A DNA stretch of 64,000 bases, taken from assembly GCA_942159475.1 (NCBI GenBank), contig OW804095.1, forward strand, positions 94,315,740-94,379,739, read 5' to 3'. Below the pieces are notes generated by a model, which made no database searches, had not been told where the DNA came from, and was given only the letters and a program-made list of their open reading frames with translations. This document shows positions 1-11,469 of this stretch, one piece after another. Numbering within the stretch: the stretch's first letter is position 1; each line of letters opens with the position of its first letter. This stretch comes from Sthenelais limicola (Eukaryota; Annelida; Polychaeta; Phyllodocida; Sigalionidae). The position numbers were made by a program, and so were the translations under genes.

Positions 1-960
1 TTTATTTGTGAGATTGTTGCTATTATTCCTGATCGATTTCCATATTATTCATCATGGATATATACCCTCGCCTTTAGTTAAATTATTGATCTGATTAGAT
101 CACATATATGAGATGTGTTTCAGGAAAATGAGTCATACGTCGCAAAAAATAGATTTTGAGATACCATTATATCTGAAAAGGTAAGATCAAGCTGATTCCA
201 ATGATAGTAAACAGTCTAATAATCTAATAAGTATTTCTAGATTTTCAATTTGATGTTTTCGTTTTTGAACAAAAAAGTTTCCAATATTTCTGGGGGTCAT
301 TAAACAGTAAAGTAATAAAATGTAGTCCATATGAGGACCTTTAAAACGAAAGAATATATCACATAGATTGTCCTGAAATTTGATATATTGATTGATATAG
401 CTATAAGTGATCAACCCGCCACAAATTAGAACATTCCAATAATGAGATCTTGTGAAAAAAATACTTTGATAAATAACAATTTTGCGTGAAACACATCACA
501 TATAGTCTGTTTGTGCAAGAGTTATCCCCGGCTGTACCCACATGTTGGAAACTTATTTAACATAGACAATTCTTAGACATTTTTATAACATCGTCATCAC
601 AGGGGGCAATAATACAATGCTCAGAGTAAAAAATATTACTTAATACTAACAAATACTCATAAGTATTTCCACTTTTTAAGTCATAATAATCACTAAAAAT
701 ACCAATAATAAATCATAAATCAATAGAAATCATAAAATAAATGTACAGATGAAGTCCAAACCATTCACCAAAATGGTCATAAGCACATTTGGCACCAGGA
801 AAACACCCACATATCGACATAGGTAGTAAGATATGCCTAAAATGACCCAAAATTAATCAAAATCAAGTGAAATGATAAAAATAAACTTAAAATAAAGGTA
901 CAAATGTACTGCACATTGGTCACAGGTGTCAACCAGAGGTATCAGAGATAATAACTACCT
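1..960. other. AT-rich sequence, no gene seen
   Basis: Very AT-rich DNA without a convincing exon on either strand. It lies downstream of the patched-domain exon (which reads leftward), so it is probably intronic. No exon continuing the sterol-sensing-type domain was recognised here. Confidence 0.5.
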
Positions 961-1006
961 TCTGTAGGGCCATAAACACCAAAAAACAAAAAAAAAGATT
1001 TTGCTT

Positions 1007-1320
1007 GGGCTCCCGTTAACCGTCCACCCACACATAATTAATTGCCTGTTCAATTCTTTGACCGGAGGTGGGACGGTTAAACGGGAGCTATGGACGGTCA
1101 AACGGTCGCATGCGACCATCTGATGGTCGCTTTGGTATCCACTCGCACGTCGGTCAAAAAGCGCGTGCGACCGATTGACGGTGACCACGTGGCTCTGACC
1201 GACGTGCAAGTGGATATCGGCCTTGACGGGTCCCGCTAGTAGACACACATGGCCGCTAAGCATCTGGCGAGCTTTATTATTGAGTCGGCCGTCAAGCAGA
1301 CAACCATGTCATCAACCAAT
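1007..1320. repeat. GC-rich foldback segment
   Basis: An abrupt GC-rich island in AT-rich DNA. Positions 1007-1029 and 1067-1089 are near-perfect inverted copies (arms reading GCTCCCGTTAACCGTCC and its complement with one extra base), separated by about 40 bases. A perfect 14-bp palindrome, GGTCGCATGCGACC, lies at 1104-1117, and GGTC/GACC words recur to about 1200. This looks like a foldback mobile element or remnant; no coding content is recognised. Confidence 0.55.
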
Positions 1321-1329
1321 CACGTCACG

Positions 1330-1700
1330 GGATACCTTTATCTATATCAATATTATAGATATCTCTAATACATATTATCAATATCCCTAATGTCAATTAT
1401 TTGGAGATATTGATAATGCAGTTGTCGATAACTGTAAAACATTATATCTGTATCACAATTGTGGTCTTCCCTAGTACCTGGGGGTAGGAGGTGAACTTGT
1501 AGCCGCGCCAAGGTTCAAACCCACAACATGTTCATGCCACTGGGCCGACCCAGTGCTTCAGACCACTTGGTCACCCCACACCCACTCTTTTGCCACTAGA
1601 ATTATCGATATCTATTAAGTGGATTATCGATATCTCTAAATGCATTTAGAGATATCTTTAAATATTTGGAGATATCTCTAAATATTTAGATATTTAATTC
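1330..1700. repeat. AT-rich palindromic repeat array (flanks the SINE)
   Basis: Words such as GATATCTCTAAAT and TATCGATA recur in both orientations at 1340-1440 and 1600-1695. Positions 1629-1656 are a perfect 28-bp palindrome centred on ATGCAT, and the following 1660-1690 is a second palindrome with two mismatches. The SINE-like segment at 1455-1585 sits between the two halves, so it may have inserted into an older palindromic repeat. Confidence 0.55.
1455..1585 (-). mobile_element. tRNA-derived SINE remnant
   Basis: On the minus strand there is a polymerase III type 2 promoter: an A-box-like TGACCAAGTGGTCTGAAG at 1556-1573 and a B-box-like GGGTTTGAACCT at 1511-1522, about 45 bases apart as in a tRNA with a long variable arm (Leu/Ser class). 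The stems no longer fold as a functional tRNA; the anticodon region is a short perfect hairpin. A tRNA pseudogene is the alternative. Confidence 0.55.
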
Positions 1701-1819
1701 GTGAGCTTATGGCTCACCATAGGACCCTACTGTACATGATCAAAGTTGACACATCCTAAATACAGAATCTAACTTCAACATGTTTCTAAAGCAAAGGTAA
1801 AGTGCAAAAGGTTACTTAC

Positions 1820-2816
1820 CAAGGACAATAAAAGGTGTCACTGAGCAGATGTCAACGAAGGGTATTCCCATGATTCCCATGACACCATAGGAAGCAAGCA
1901 AAGACAATAAGGTAGCTACTAGCCCGGCATGGGTGACCCCCATATAGGTGGACACCCAGTTGCCTCCACTTCCAACGCCAAGAGCATACACAGACATGAC
2001 AACAATAGCCGCTGGAAACAACTTGATGTCTTGTCCAGCATGTTCGTACAGCTCCACGTCAATTGAGTCTGATACTGTGTAAGAAATTTTGGTCATGTGA
2101 AGTTTTGACCCGTACTCTCTCATAGCCTTCAAAAAGTGAGACTCCCATAACAATGCCAGTACATTATCATCGCTTGCGTTCTGCTTTAGGTAGAATTTGA
2201 GTCTCAATGTATGTATATGTTCACAAAAATGTGCTGACGCTGAGTCGTCCGTGTAATTATCATTCTGTGGTTCTAATTCATAAACATAGGTTTCAATACT
2301 GATGTGGTGCTTAGCATAACAATTGTCTTGAGAGTGGTTTTCTATTGTATCCCCTCCTTCAACCACACACTTGTCATCTCTCCTTGCACAAACGTCATCG
2401 TAATTGTAGTCCTTCTCGTCGTGGGAAAAAGTTATATTAAAAACAAAATCATAAAGGTTTTGCACTTCTTTAAACGTGGGACTGACCAAAAGGTTATCTC
2501 CTGGAAGCGTGGATGTGATGAGGACACTCCCGTAGGAGGAACTAATAATGGATTGTCTTGGAAAAAACTGGTCAGCACTTTTGTCCGGGAAAAGTTTGAG
2601 GAGCCTTGACTGATCCGTGAGGGCTTGGCTCTCCATTGGAGCATACAGTCTTTCAACATGGTATTCATAGCCGATGTTTAATAAGCCAAGTCCCAGCAAG
2701 GAACATGTAAGGAGCGATACCCCTACAAATGCATATGGGAAGCGGGCGACTATCCTACCGTACGAAGCGAAGATGTCCCCAAAGAAATGCTCCACGTCTT
2801 CGTAAAGAGCCCCCAT
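1820..2816 (-). CDS. Patched-domain membrane protein (PTCHD/PTR-type), first coding exon
   Basis: Encodes the N-terminal 332 residues of a multipass membrane protein of the patched/RND family. Residues about 26-48 form the first membrane helix; residues 50-260 form a large extracellular loop with several cysteines and four N-glycosylation sequons (NIT, NHS, NYT, NAS); residues 265-285 and 297-315 are further helices, and the stretch ending PFVDICSVTPFIVL matches the start of the sterol-sensing-type domain. The start lies in a strong Kozak context (GCCATGG) with an in-frame TAG 39 bases upstream. The exon ends in phase 1 at a consensus donor, CTTG|GTAAGT. Later exons (remaining helices, second loop) are not found in 1-1800 and presumably lie beyond the window. 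Family members act in membrane sterol/lipid handling or hedgehog-related signalling; the exact orthologue (PTCHD3-like is the closest impression) is inferred. Confidence 0.9.
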
Positions 2817-4000
2817 GGCTGGCGACCAAAACCTGGTAACTACACCCGTGTACTACTTCAGATACATCACAGAATGTCTCCCATCGAGCTTCGAGCAAGC
2901 CGAGGAGGAGGAAGAGGCCCGTCCAATGTGATAATGAGACAAAATAGATATAGATCCTCAATAAAGCTGTTGTGCAAGGTTCGCTTTGATGAAGGCAAAG
3001 GCATCCTCCTGGCGTTGTGTATTATCAATAACTTTGGCCCGCAACTGCCAGTGCAGTCATCAGTGGGTGTGAAATCCTCAATAACATCATATTGACTGAA
3101 AGCCGCACTGGGTGGTGCCGGGAGGAGACAGGAGAGAGGTGGCAGAATCTAACACTGACACATCTGTAATCTCAACATCTTATACAGCCCTGGGTTTTTT
3201 CTGCATGCATCTACTTGGTGCTATCGGCTTGACTCCTCCTGCAAAGAGATAAAGTAGAAGCAATTTAGCAAGTGTTCTATATGGCAACGTACAGCGTATG
3301 TACATACACCTCAGCAGGTGCGGATATAACTATTGCGGAAAATCTTATCCCTAGCTGCAATATCTATGTTGAAGCACAGACTGTGCATTTGGTATTAAAG
3401 ATATACAGCTATAATTCATATAGCTTTTAGTGTTTACATATACAGGTGTATGTCTAAACAAGAATAGAAATACTTAACACATACTTTGAGGGGTAAAATA
3501 CCTATTCATGAACACATTGTAAAGTCTTCCAATCATCTCAGGGTAAGATAACCAAAAAGAGTTTTATTAGAGTAGCGAATTAAGGCCCATTACATCTGTA
3601 GGGATTACATTGAAGTCCCTTTTCAGGGCACAAGAAAATATAAAGATTGTAAAATATAGCTTTGATATTTGATATTACATTGATACATGTATATTTAGGT
3701 TATCACAGTATAATTTTGCTCTAGTATAATTTTCTCTGTAATCTTCCGTATCTGACCCTCTTGCATTATCTAAAAGGCAATGCAAACAAGCAATTTAAGT
3801 CTCTCTTGAGACAAGCGGAAATTATATTTTTAAACTTGAAAATAGAGAGCTCTGTGTTTGTTCAGGAACTAATAGCTGGAGGATAATGGCTTGAAGTGAT
3901 TGGTGATACTCTCTCTCTATGGTAAACGGGAACCTCACGTCAGTCTAGCATGTCCCATCTACCAGATTACTCATTGTTATCGAAATTAAATGACATTGCT
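2817..4000. other. Upstream flank of the patched-domain exon, no exon resolved
   Basis: Probable 5' UTR and/or intron/promoter sequence of the patched-domain gene, followed by AT-rich DNA. No TATA box or further coding exon could be supported. TTTATT at 3562-3567 (AATAAA on the minus strand) could serve as a poly(A) signal for the candidate exon at 4007-4192. Confidence 0.4.
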
Positions 4001-4006
4001 TCGCAA

Positions 4007-4192
4007 TTACATTGTGATTCGTTCAATTAATTCGACAGCATTTGCAACATCACAAGAGACCATCAAGTTGTCAGCTAGAAAGGTAATTGGTTTCCCATCC
4101 AGACTATAATAATTCGTGTTAGCTCTCTTGAGGCAGCCATCTTGAACAGGTATTGGACTGATCAGAGTTACAGATATGGTCATTTCATTTTC
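4007..4192 (-). CDS. Candidate terminal exon of an unidentified small gene
   Basis: A minus-strand frame of 61 codons plus TAA begins right after an acceptor-like TGTTACAG|GAA, in phase 0. Its product contains the segments TISVTLISPIPVQDGCL and FLADNLMVSC and resembles ordinary protein, but I do not recognise the family. The phase fits the candidate first exon at 6017-6136. Weak points: the acceptor has little pyrimidine tract, and nothing excludes chance. A YY1-like CAAGATGGCTGCC lies inside the exon around 4138-4150 and could instead be a promoter element. Confidence 0.25.
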   Translation of the reverse strand, partial: ENEMTISVTLISPIPVQDGCLKRANTNYYSLDGKPITFLADNLMVSCDVANAVELIERITM

Positions 4193-4711
4193 CTGTAACA
4201 CATCACATATGTGACAAAATGTCCTGGGATTCCTTTCACCTTTCACCTTATAAAATTAATTTAAGGTTTCCGGTTAGCTCTTGTTGTCATGTGATCAGCT
4301 CAAAGAAGGTCACCACCTGGAGTGTATCCGATAGTATGTCCCAGTCTACAAAGTCGCCATGACGACGCGCGCTTTATTTGGCTTCGGATCATGTTTCCTG
4401 GTGTATTCAAACGCCAGTGGCCCTACTTTATATATGGCATCAAACGTCAGTATTCATCAGCGACTTTGCTAATGTCTGTCTAGATCAATATTTCGGCTCT
4501 ATTTGAAGTGGTATGAAGGGCTCCAGTCTACATCGGGGAGGTATTAAACAGGAGATCCCTCCTTATAGATTAACATTTACGATTTACGATGCACCACTCT
4601 TATATCTCATAGATTTATTTTTTGGTTTTGATACAAATTAAACGATTTTGTAGATATTGCGAGAATTATCTTTGGTTAATCATCAAAAGTACAGTGTGAA
4701 TTTACCACATA

Positions 4712-4897
4712 CAGTCTAGGCTGACCGTTGAGAGAGTCCCTCCAAACTGTGGGAAAGCCACTTGTTCCAAACCGCAAAATGGCACTATTATCCCATTAGG
4801 ACGCCTATTCCAGGGCCAGGAAAGCCATTAGCGCAGTAGGTGTCCAATCACTGACATACTATTATTATCTTATCTAAGAGGCTGTGAGTCTAGACTG
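4712..4897 (+). mobile_element. MITE, CAGTCTAG family, copy 1
   Basis: A 186-bp element with inverted ends CAGTCTAGGCT and AGTCTAGACTG, preceded by TA, which suggests a TA target as in Tc1/mariner-type elements. The body shares GAGAGAGTCCCT, GGGAAAGCC and TTAGCGCAGTAGG with the copies at 8425 and 18648. It is non-coding and non-autonomous. Confidence 0.75.
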
Positions 4898-6016
4898 TGT
4901 ATATTGACTCTTCTGTAGAAACACATATTCCTCCACTCCTCCAGTTCAATTAGAAAAGCCTACCTATATATATATATATAGCCTACTATATTATACACAT
5001 CGATTACAGCAGTGAAGTGCATGCCTATGTTTCAAGTAACATCCCTTTACTCATTAAATAGAGGATCCTGTGCAACGCTATGTGTGATGGGAACACTGAT
5101 ACTGTTGGTGACATTGATTATATGACGATGGAAAATGGACAAAGAAGCCTTACATATATTTAGCCTTCACCAGGTATATATCTGAGCACAACACACTCCT
5201 CTCTCACTCAAGATCGAGCTAGACAGAAGATTAAAGGTACAGGGGACACATCATGATGCCATCTGCACCTTTGAAAAATAACGAGCAACCCTGTAACGAA
5301 AGAACATACTCGGGGAGACATCAGATATTTATAGATTAAAGGGATGGTATCAGGTTACTTCCGTACATCAAAGGAGCAAAATCAATACCTGTATCTGTAT
5401 TGGCTATATTTATCACCCTGTATCATAGAATTTCCTTACAAAACCTTTATTTGCGTGGAGGAGCATGTGAAGTGAAGGCATTTCTGATCATATTAGCGTT
5501 TTCAATTGCATGATTACCAACAGTGTGCTCGGATCAATATCGGCACTTCTAAATATCTTATGGATTTCAGAGCAATTCCATTCCGACACGCATTTAAAGC
5601 AATAATAGCTCGAACAATGGTTGCACTACCAACGACAAAAACCTGTAAGATCAAGATGTGTATGGTAAGTTTTTATAAATGATTAATGAACTACATTAAT
5701 TAAGGGGCTGGGGTTGCACTTTTTTGGTGTGTCATCCGGAGTCGCAGCAGGGGGATTATACATGTTATGTAACATTACGTAACATTGTGTAAAACAGGCC
5801 CGAAATGAAAAGTAATAACACTTGAAATAAATCGCTGCTGTAGGTTGATACTCCTGCATTGTTCAAGTCAATTAGTCAATTAGTCAATTAGAACCAATTA
5901 TCGTATTACCAATAAAATATCAATGACACATTTTCGACCTCTATAGATATTATAAATATTTCTGCCAGACAAATGTTAAATCCACTTGTGTTATATCTTT
6001 CAGTTTTTGTTCTCAC

Positions 6017-6136
6017 ATAATGATATATCATTCCTGACCCGGTTTTTGCCCAAGGAGATGGGGAATAACTAAAGATGTACTGTTTTCTGCAGGGAGTGGA
6101 CCTTTTTAGTGTTACTAGGCTCATCTTGGCCGCCAT
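6017..6136 (-). CDS. Candidate first exon, unidentified protein (MAAKMSL start)
   Basis: On the minus strand the initiator lies within CATGGCGGCCAAGATG, matching the YY1-type motif often overlapping animal start regions, with A at -3 and G at +4. Forty codons (MAAKMSLVTLKRSTPC...) lead to a donor-like TAT|GTGAGA in phase 0, the phase required by the candidate exon at 4007-4192. An AT-rich TTAAATAAGG lies about 40 bases upstream and could act as a TATA-like element. No family is recognised; the frame stays open past the donor to 5906, so the intron is not proven. Confidence 0.3.
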
Positions 6137-7094
6137 GCTTTCATGACCCGAGACACAAGCCTTATTTAAGGGAGACCTTTTATGTCACGAAGCATGCAGC
6201 TTTGTCTTCATTAAGTCTCCGGCTTTCCTGAAGGCCGAGTTTTATCTCAGCTCCAACTGCCACTATGCCACATGTCGACCATATCTTCATGCGCATGCTT
6301 GCGTAGCTTTCAGGCCTAGTGTTGGTCGAGGATAGCAAACGAATAAAATGAAAGAATCCTGTCAATATTTCACATGTTTTGCCTGTTTTACAGCTTTTTA
6401 GGCTTAAAGATTACCATATGGTGCTTGATTATTCAGCTGTCTAAATGATGACTGTGTTTAAATAGGAATGTTGACAATGGCCATGGTTAGGAAATGGAGG
6501 CTGGGTAGCACTTGGGTAAAATTCCAGAAATACAAATGAAACGCGGACCCTCAGATTGGTGACTATAGTGTATCCCTTCAGTTTGTGTATAAGATGCGAG
6601 AGTCCTATTTTGTGTTATATGTCTGGCTGGAGCCGATACTTCTTCCTGTAAGGTTGACGTAACATATCAATAAGAATTAAGAAATCGACACCAACTGACG
6701 CAACTTAAAGCTCGAGGCAGATTTAGATTGATTGAAGGGTAACCAAGAAACGTAAACCGATATATTATACTTGTATAGGCTGGGTAAATGTTTGGCCGTT
6801 TTTCCGAACGATGTCCTAAAGTAGAACTAAAGTACTACGGTACTGATAGTAACACTTTTTACGAGATGATAACCAGACATTTCCTTTTATATTGGTTTAT
6901 ATCTTAGATATTATTCTATTTTCATATAATACTATGTATAGTGTATACAATTTGTATTTTGAACTGGATCGACATTTGAATACATAAGTGTCTGAGGTTA
7001 ACGGTTCTCACCTGAAGCCCTAACAATAAGAAGACTAGAAACTTTAAGATATATTGATAAATGTATAGGCAAGACCTTGCCGACATATAGCTGT

Positions 7095-7165
7095 GACGAG
7101 GCCCCGCCCACTTGTTGTTTGTGTACTGTCGTCAACCACGTGACAGGCTCGACCAATAGGAGCGC
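7095..7165. promoter_or_regulatory. Promoter-like cluster: GC box, E-box, CCAAT
   Basis: Within 60 bases lie a GC box (CCCCGCCC, 7102-7109), an E-box with flank (CACGTGAC, from 7137) and a CCAAT box followed by AGG (7153-7157), in locally GC-rich DNA. This combination is typical of animal TATA-less promoters. It lies about 1 kb upstream of the minus-strand candidate exon at 6017-6136. The direction of transcription cannot be told. Confidence 0.4.
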
Positions 7166-7249
7166 AGGAAAGTTAGAACATTTTGTATAACTGCCACACC
7201 TTCTTCCACGCTCGGGTCGATCAGACCTATTTGCATGTGTCAACATTGG

Positions 7250-8420
7250 AAATCGTTCAAAATATATATCTATGCTTAAATGCCTCCCACGACAGACTAT
7301 ACCAATGATATAGCAATATTCTTAGAATTATACAAGTAATAGTATATAGTAGAACATCATTCCTTTATAAATCATTGTTAACATGGTTTATACAGAGGAC
7401 ATAACCATCTTTGGAAAACTTATAGATCTACTTTATAACCGTTATATCGGCTTTCAATATCTGGTGAGACAAACAAACCATAGGACAGCTTGAGTCTTTC
7501 ATGGCAGGTATATAGCAAATATGTTGTAATCTACAAGTTTACTTGATAAAACACTGTAGATAACTAAACATATACTAGTTTGTTAAACGTCTACAGTCTT
7601 CTCCATTGAATCATTCCCACCATCCGTCAACACAATTATACTGAGAAGGCCTGAGCAGGTTACCAGATATAGCTAGATATATTTGTGAATCTCAACTCGA
7701 CTAGATCTATTCTGGTTCCATTCACACAATATTGACAGGTCGGTAACGTTTGATTCCGTCCCAAAGATTACATATTAATCGGATGAGTGTGTACTTGGTG
7801 GAACCATCGAAGTACAGTGGTGGAGAGTCTTGTGGCAATCCTAGAGTTCTTTCGTCTCAAATGTACAAATACTCCATCAATACTGGCAAGTTTGTATGAG
7901 GTATAATCATATAGATACACGGCCGAGCAGATCCTCAGGGGGTATGAGGAGGTTCAATAATATAGGTGATGGGGGAGATGGAGGACTTGGATTGCTTGGA
8001 TGTCTGGCTAGGAGGGACGTGCCGTGGGGTGGTGTATGGAGAGGGCGAGAGGTGCCTCCTGGGCTTGTATGTATTGCCAGTTGCTGGCATACCTACAACC
8101 TAGTCCTGGTAATAAGCAGTATTTGTGAGGACGTGATTGCTGTATACATCTCCCACACCTCAGCTCTGTTCCCACCCATCTGGCAATCCCTTCTACCTCT
8201 TTACATATTCCTCGGTAGAGTCTGGCATCTTTCGCAATCCATTTCTTGTTCTTCCCTGTCTCAAAGCACCGCAGGTGCACCATGTAAGAAAAAGCCTTGA
8301 AACCATGTGTGACGTGATGTGAATGAAGAAAATAACTTTTCTGATGTGAACAGGCCAAAACTAGATCCAGTTCTTTGATTCTACTTCTACTAGTCAAGTA
8401 CATGGCCAAGAACACCACGT
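7250..8420. other. No gene recognised
   Basis: Unremarkable DNA with several overlapping chance open frames around 7900-8420 on both strands, none with splice signals or family resemblance. Confidence 0.4.
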
Positions 8421-8424
8421 TATA

Positions 8425-8608
8425 CTGTCGAGGCTTAGATTTGAGAGAGTCCCTTCAAACTGAGGGAAAGCCTCTCGCTCTAAACCACAAAATGCCATTC
8501 GAATTCTATAAGGATGCGGACTTTAGGGCTGGGAAAAGCAATTAGCGCAGTAGGCGTACAATCACAATACAATTCTTATCTGATCTGAGAGGCTGTCAGT
8601 CTAGACTG
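8425..8608 (+). mobile_element. MITE, CAGTCTAG family, copy 2
   Basis: A 184-bp copy of the element at 4712. The left end is diverged (CTGTCGAGGCT after TA) and the right end intact (AGTCTAGACTG). It shares GAGAGAGTCCCTTCAAACT, GGGAAAGCCTCTC and TTAGCGCAGTAGG with its relatives. Confidence 0.75.
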
Positions 8609-8619
8609 AATAGAGAAAT

Positions 8620-10630
8620 GTGAGACAGGCGAGGAATTTCTTCATCTGGTTCGGAGAACTATGTTTTTACATTGAAATATTACCGCCAGTGGCAAGAGAA
8701 ACGCTGTAATTTGCTAGACCACCCCCGCACTGCCGCAGATGTGGACGACTTCAATTTCAAAGAATGAATGGCGAACTGAGATTGAATTCTGCATTGACAA
8801 TACCAGAGGACAATCCAGTGATGGGAAAACCTGCTCCTGGGACCTTTAGTGACCGAATATTTTATTTCTGCATCCGATCTTGTAGTCATGTATGCCAAAG
8901 ATAAACAGGTTCACATTGTTTGAGATAGTGGGAAGCTGCACACTTTATCATTTGGCAAATCGCGAATATGATACTTTACAGCTAAAACAGGGGGATAATT
9001 TGGATCTATTGTTTTCGTCACGTGGTGTAGCATCAAGAGATTCACTCTTTGTTCACGTAATCGAAATCTCATGGTGCTCAGAGATTGGACGACAGCGTCG
9101 GATGTTCTCCCCCGGTCGATAAATTGTCAAACCGCTGCTAGATTCTCATTAAAAACGACTTATCCTATTTCTCACAATGAATGATTAATGAGAAGGCAGA
9201 AAATAAGACGGACCACCTGCCTATTCCCACGGACCAGCAAGAAGCAGGCGCATGAAGAGAAAATTATTACTGTAAACAATAATAATCAAACTGCACTATC
9301 TCTCAGCATAACTATTTTCCAATCCACATTTAGATTGCCTGTGTTTAATACAAATGGGAACTATCGAAATACGATTCAGATTTAATGCTCTTTCCTACAA
9401 CACTTGTAGTCCAAGCAGCAAGGTCGATCTTATTTTCTGTAAAACACTCATTTGAATAGTCATGGGACGTACATATATATAATAAATATGGGTAAAGACG
9501 CCACAATGTTGCAACGCATTGTATTTATTGAAAATGATCCAACAAATTAGAATCTAATGATACATCTCAAAATATAATCTAGAATGCATCTGTCGAGGAC
9601 ATGTAAATCTATCACGAACTATCCTATCTATTCACTTGAGTTAGATTCACATAATGGTGATATAAAGTGTGACTCATCAATAAAATATGACATGATTGAC
9701 AGTCGATTAATGGGCTGGTGTCGGAGGCGTGTAGAAAACCCATTCGTATGCAATTAACTTAATAAGATATTGGCCGATTTAAGGAATTTATGGGCAAATG
9801 ATGACACATTGATGCATAGATTGGTGCCATAAATATTCCATTCGATTAAATTAGAACACGCAACAGTATAATTGAATGGAGAAATATTGTTTGCAATGAA
9901 AACAAGAAACATATTCATTCCACAAACTTAGAAACCAGGTATAGGCTTAGGAATACAGATATATATATATATATTAACAACAAAGAATGGTGGTAAATGT
10001 TCAAATTCCAGTGATGTATAATGCCATTACCATGTGAATCTATGAAAGCGTTACAACATGTTTAGAATGATGGCTAATAATCTTTTAATAATAGAATAGA
10101 TAGAAAGTGTAATATCGGAGTAGACTTTCCTGAACAAAATCGACTTTTTGTTCATTGACACAACAAATTTGTTTATTATTATTATTACTAGTTGAACTGC
10201 ACTAACTGTAGATATGTTTGTGAAGTCATTAACACACAAACACAGGAAATGCCGATAGAAAGGTTTGTCCTCCCATAGAATGTATTACAAAGAACAAATT
10301 TGCAAGGAGAGACAAGATCAGGTGTGGTCAGACCGGTGTTGGTCAGGGAAATACAGTGAGCAGCAGTCTATAACAGCAATAGAAGCTCCACCTAGTATCA
10401 GGTATTTACATATAGACCCATGGAATATACATACATGGCAAATTGATTGACACACAAACACAGAATGTGCAGGATGGCCGCCAAACACCAACAAATATAT
10501 CAATTGAACAACATCAGGAATCAATGTAATCAAGCAAATTGGTGCAAGCTAAGTAAGTAATGTATATATCAACAATGTAATACACAAGCCACAGAAAAAA
10601 CATTACAATAGTAGGAACATAGTCAATATA
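8620..10630. other. No gene recognised; (TA)n microsatellite near 9960
   Basis: AT-rich sequence with chance frames only. A short (AT)n run lies at about 9958-9975. Confidence 0.4.
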
Positions 10631-10635
10631 GTCTT

Positions 10636-11460
10636 TCAAGATAAAGCTTCAGTGGCATGGAAGTTGAATTCTTTAGAAAACATGGACAGGAGGCCATGTA
10701 TCACTGTCTTCTCAATGTAATATTTCCTGTCATCTGTAGAAACCAGGTAAAGTAGCACAGCCAGTCTCCTCCAATTGCCAGCAAGGCAAATATCCTTGAG
10801 GGGCACCCTAATTGAGTGAAGGTAGGTAGCCCCCGCACAGCATAGGGAGTGGAGACCAAAGTCAGTTGAGGGGAGACCTATGATGCTGACAGCCAACTTC
10901 AGGAAGGCAAGTTGATCTTTATATAGGAGAGGCCAGGTGGAACCATGGTCCACAAAGGATAGTGGGCCAACAAGAGGAAGAGGAAATTGCTAGAAATGAT
11001 GGATAATGGCAGTGTAAATGCAGAAACACTTATTCCTGACCAGGTAGATAGGAATGATCAAGATTTGCTCACTATGCTGTATTGTCTTTGTCGCTCTAAC
11101 AATTACTACCAAGTAGTCATGAAGAATTTGAATGTCCTTCCTGAGAACACACATACTCAGGTTGTTCACAGTGGTGGGGACAACATTACATTTGCGCAGT
11201 AACATCCAAAATGAAAAGATAATTTGCCACCCTAGGCAGAGGTTCCTGGTACGTTTAGGTAACCTAGCTACTATACATTAGCTGCAAATTATCCGGGGTC
11301 AACACTGCTTTGGGTACGATGCGTTTCCCATCTCCCTTTTGAGTCCAGAGAGGGTGAATTTCACTAATAGGCACAGGTGAAAGTCACTACTGAAGCCATG
11401 GAAGCGTTGTAGTGCATTGACCGCCGACACATAATTATCTATGGTACCGGTGTTCGGAAC
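10636..11460 (-). pseudogene. Broken tyrosine recombinase of Crypton/DIRS type
   Basis: Read on the minus strand from 11460 downward, the pieces appear in the right order for a tyrosine recombinase: an N-terminal core-binding part (TIDNYVSAVNALQRFHGF, then FTLSGLKREMG), LTPDNLQLMYS, the first catalytic arginine region (FWMLLRKCNVVP), the beta-hairpin lysine region (VVIVRATKTIQ), and the C-terminal GLHSLCCAGAT, GNWRRLAVLLYL. At least two frameshifts separate them. The HxxR arginine is replaced by cysteine (HSLC), so the product would be inactive even if frames were joined. Enzymes of this family cut and rejoin DNA through a tyrosine; in animals they occur in Crypton DNA transposons and DIRS/Ngaro retrotransposons. 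No RT or gag remnants are seen next to it, which favours Crypton-like, but that is inference. Confidence 0.8.
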
Positions 11461-11469
11461 ACATATTCA

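Noticed and set aside
955..1263. 102-codon minus-strand frame
   Set aside because: Lies in the GC-rich foldback repeat.
8008..8418. 136-codon minus-strand frame overlapping a 134-codon plus-strand frame
   Set aside because: Two long frames on opposite strands in compositionally biased DNA, no recognisable product or splice sites.
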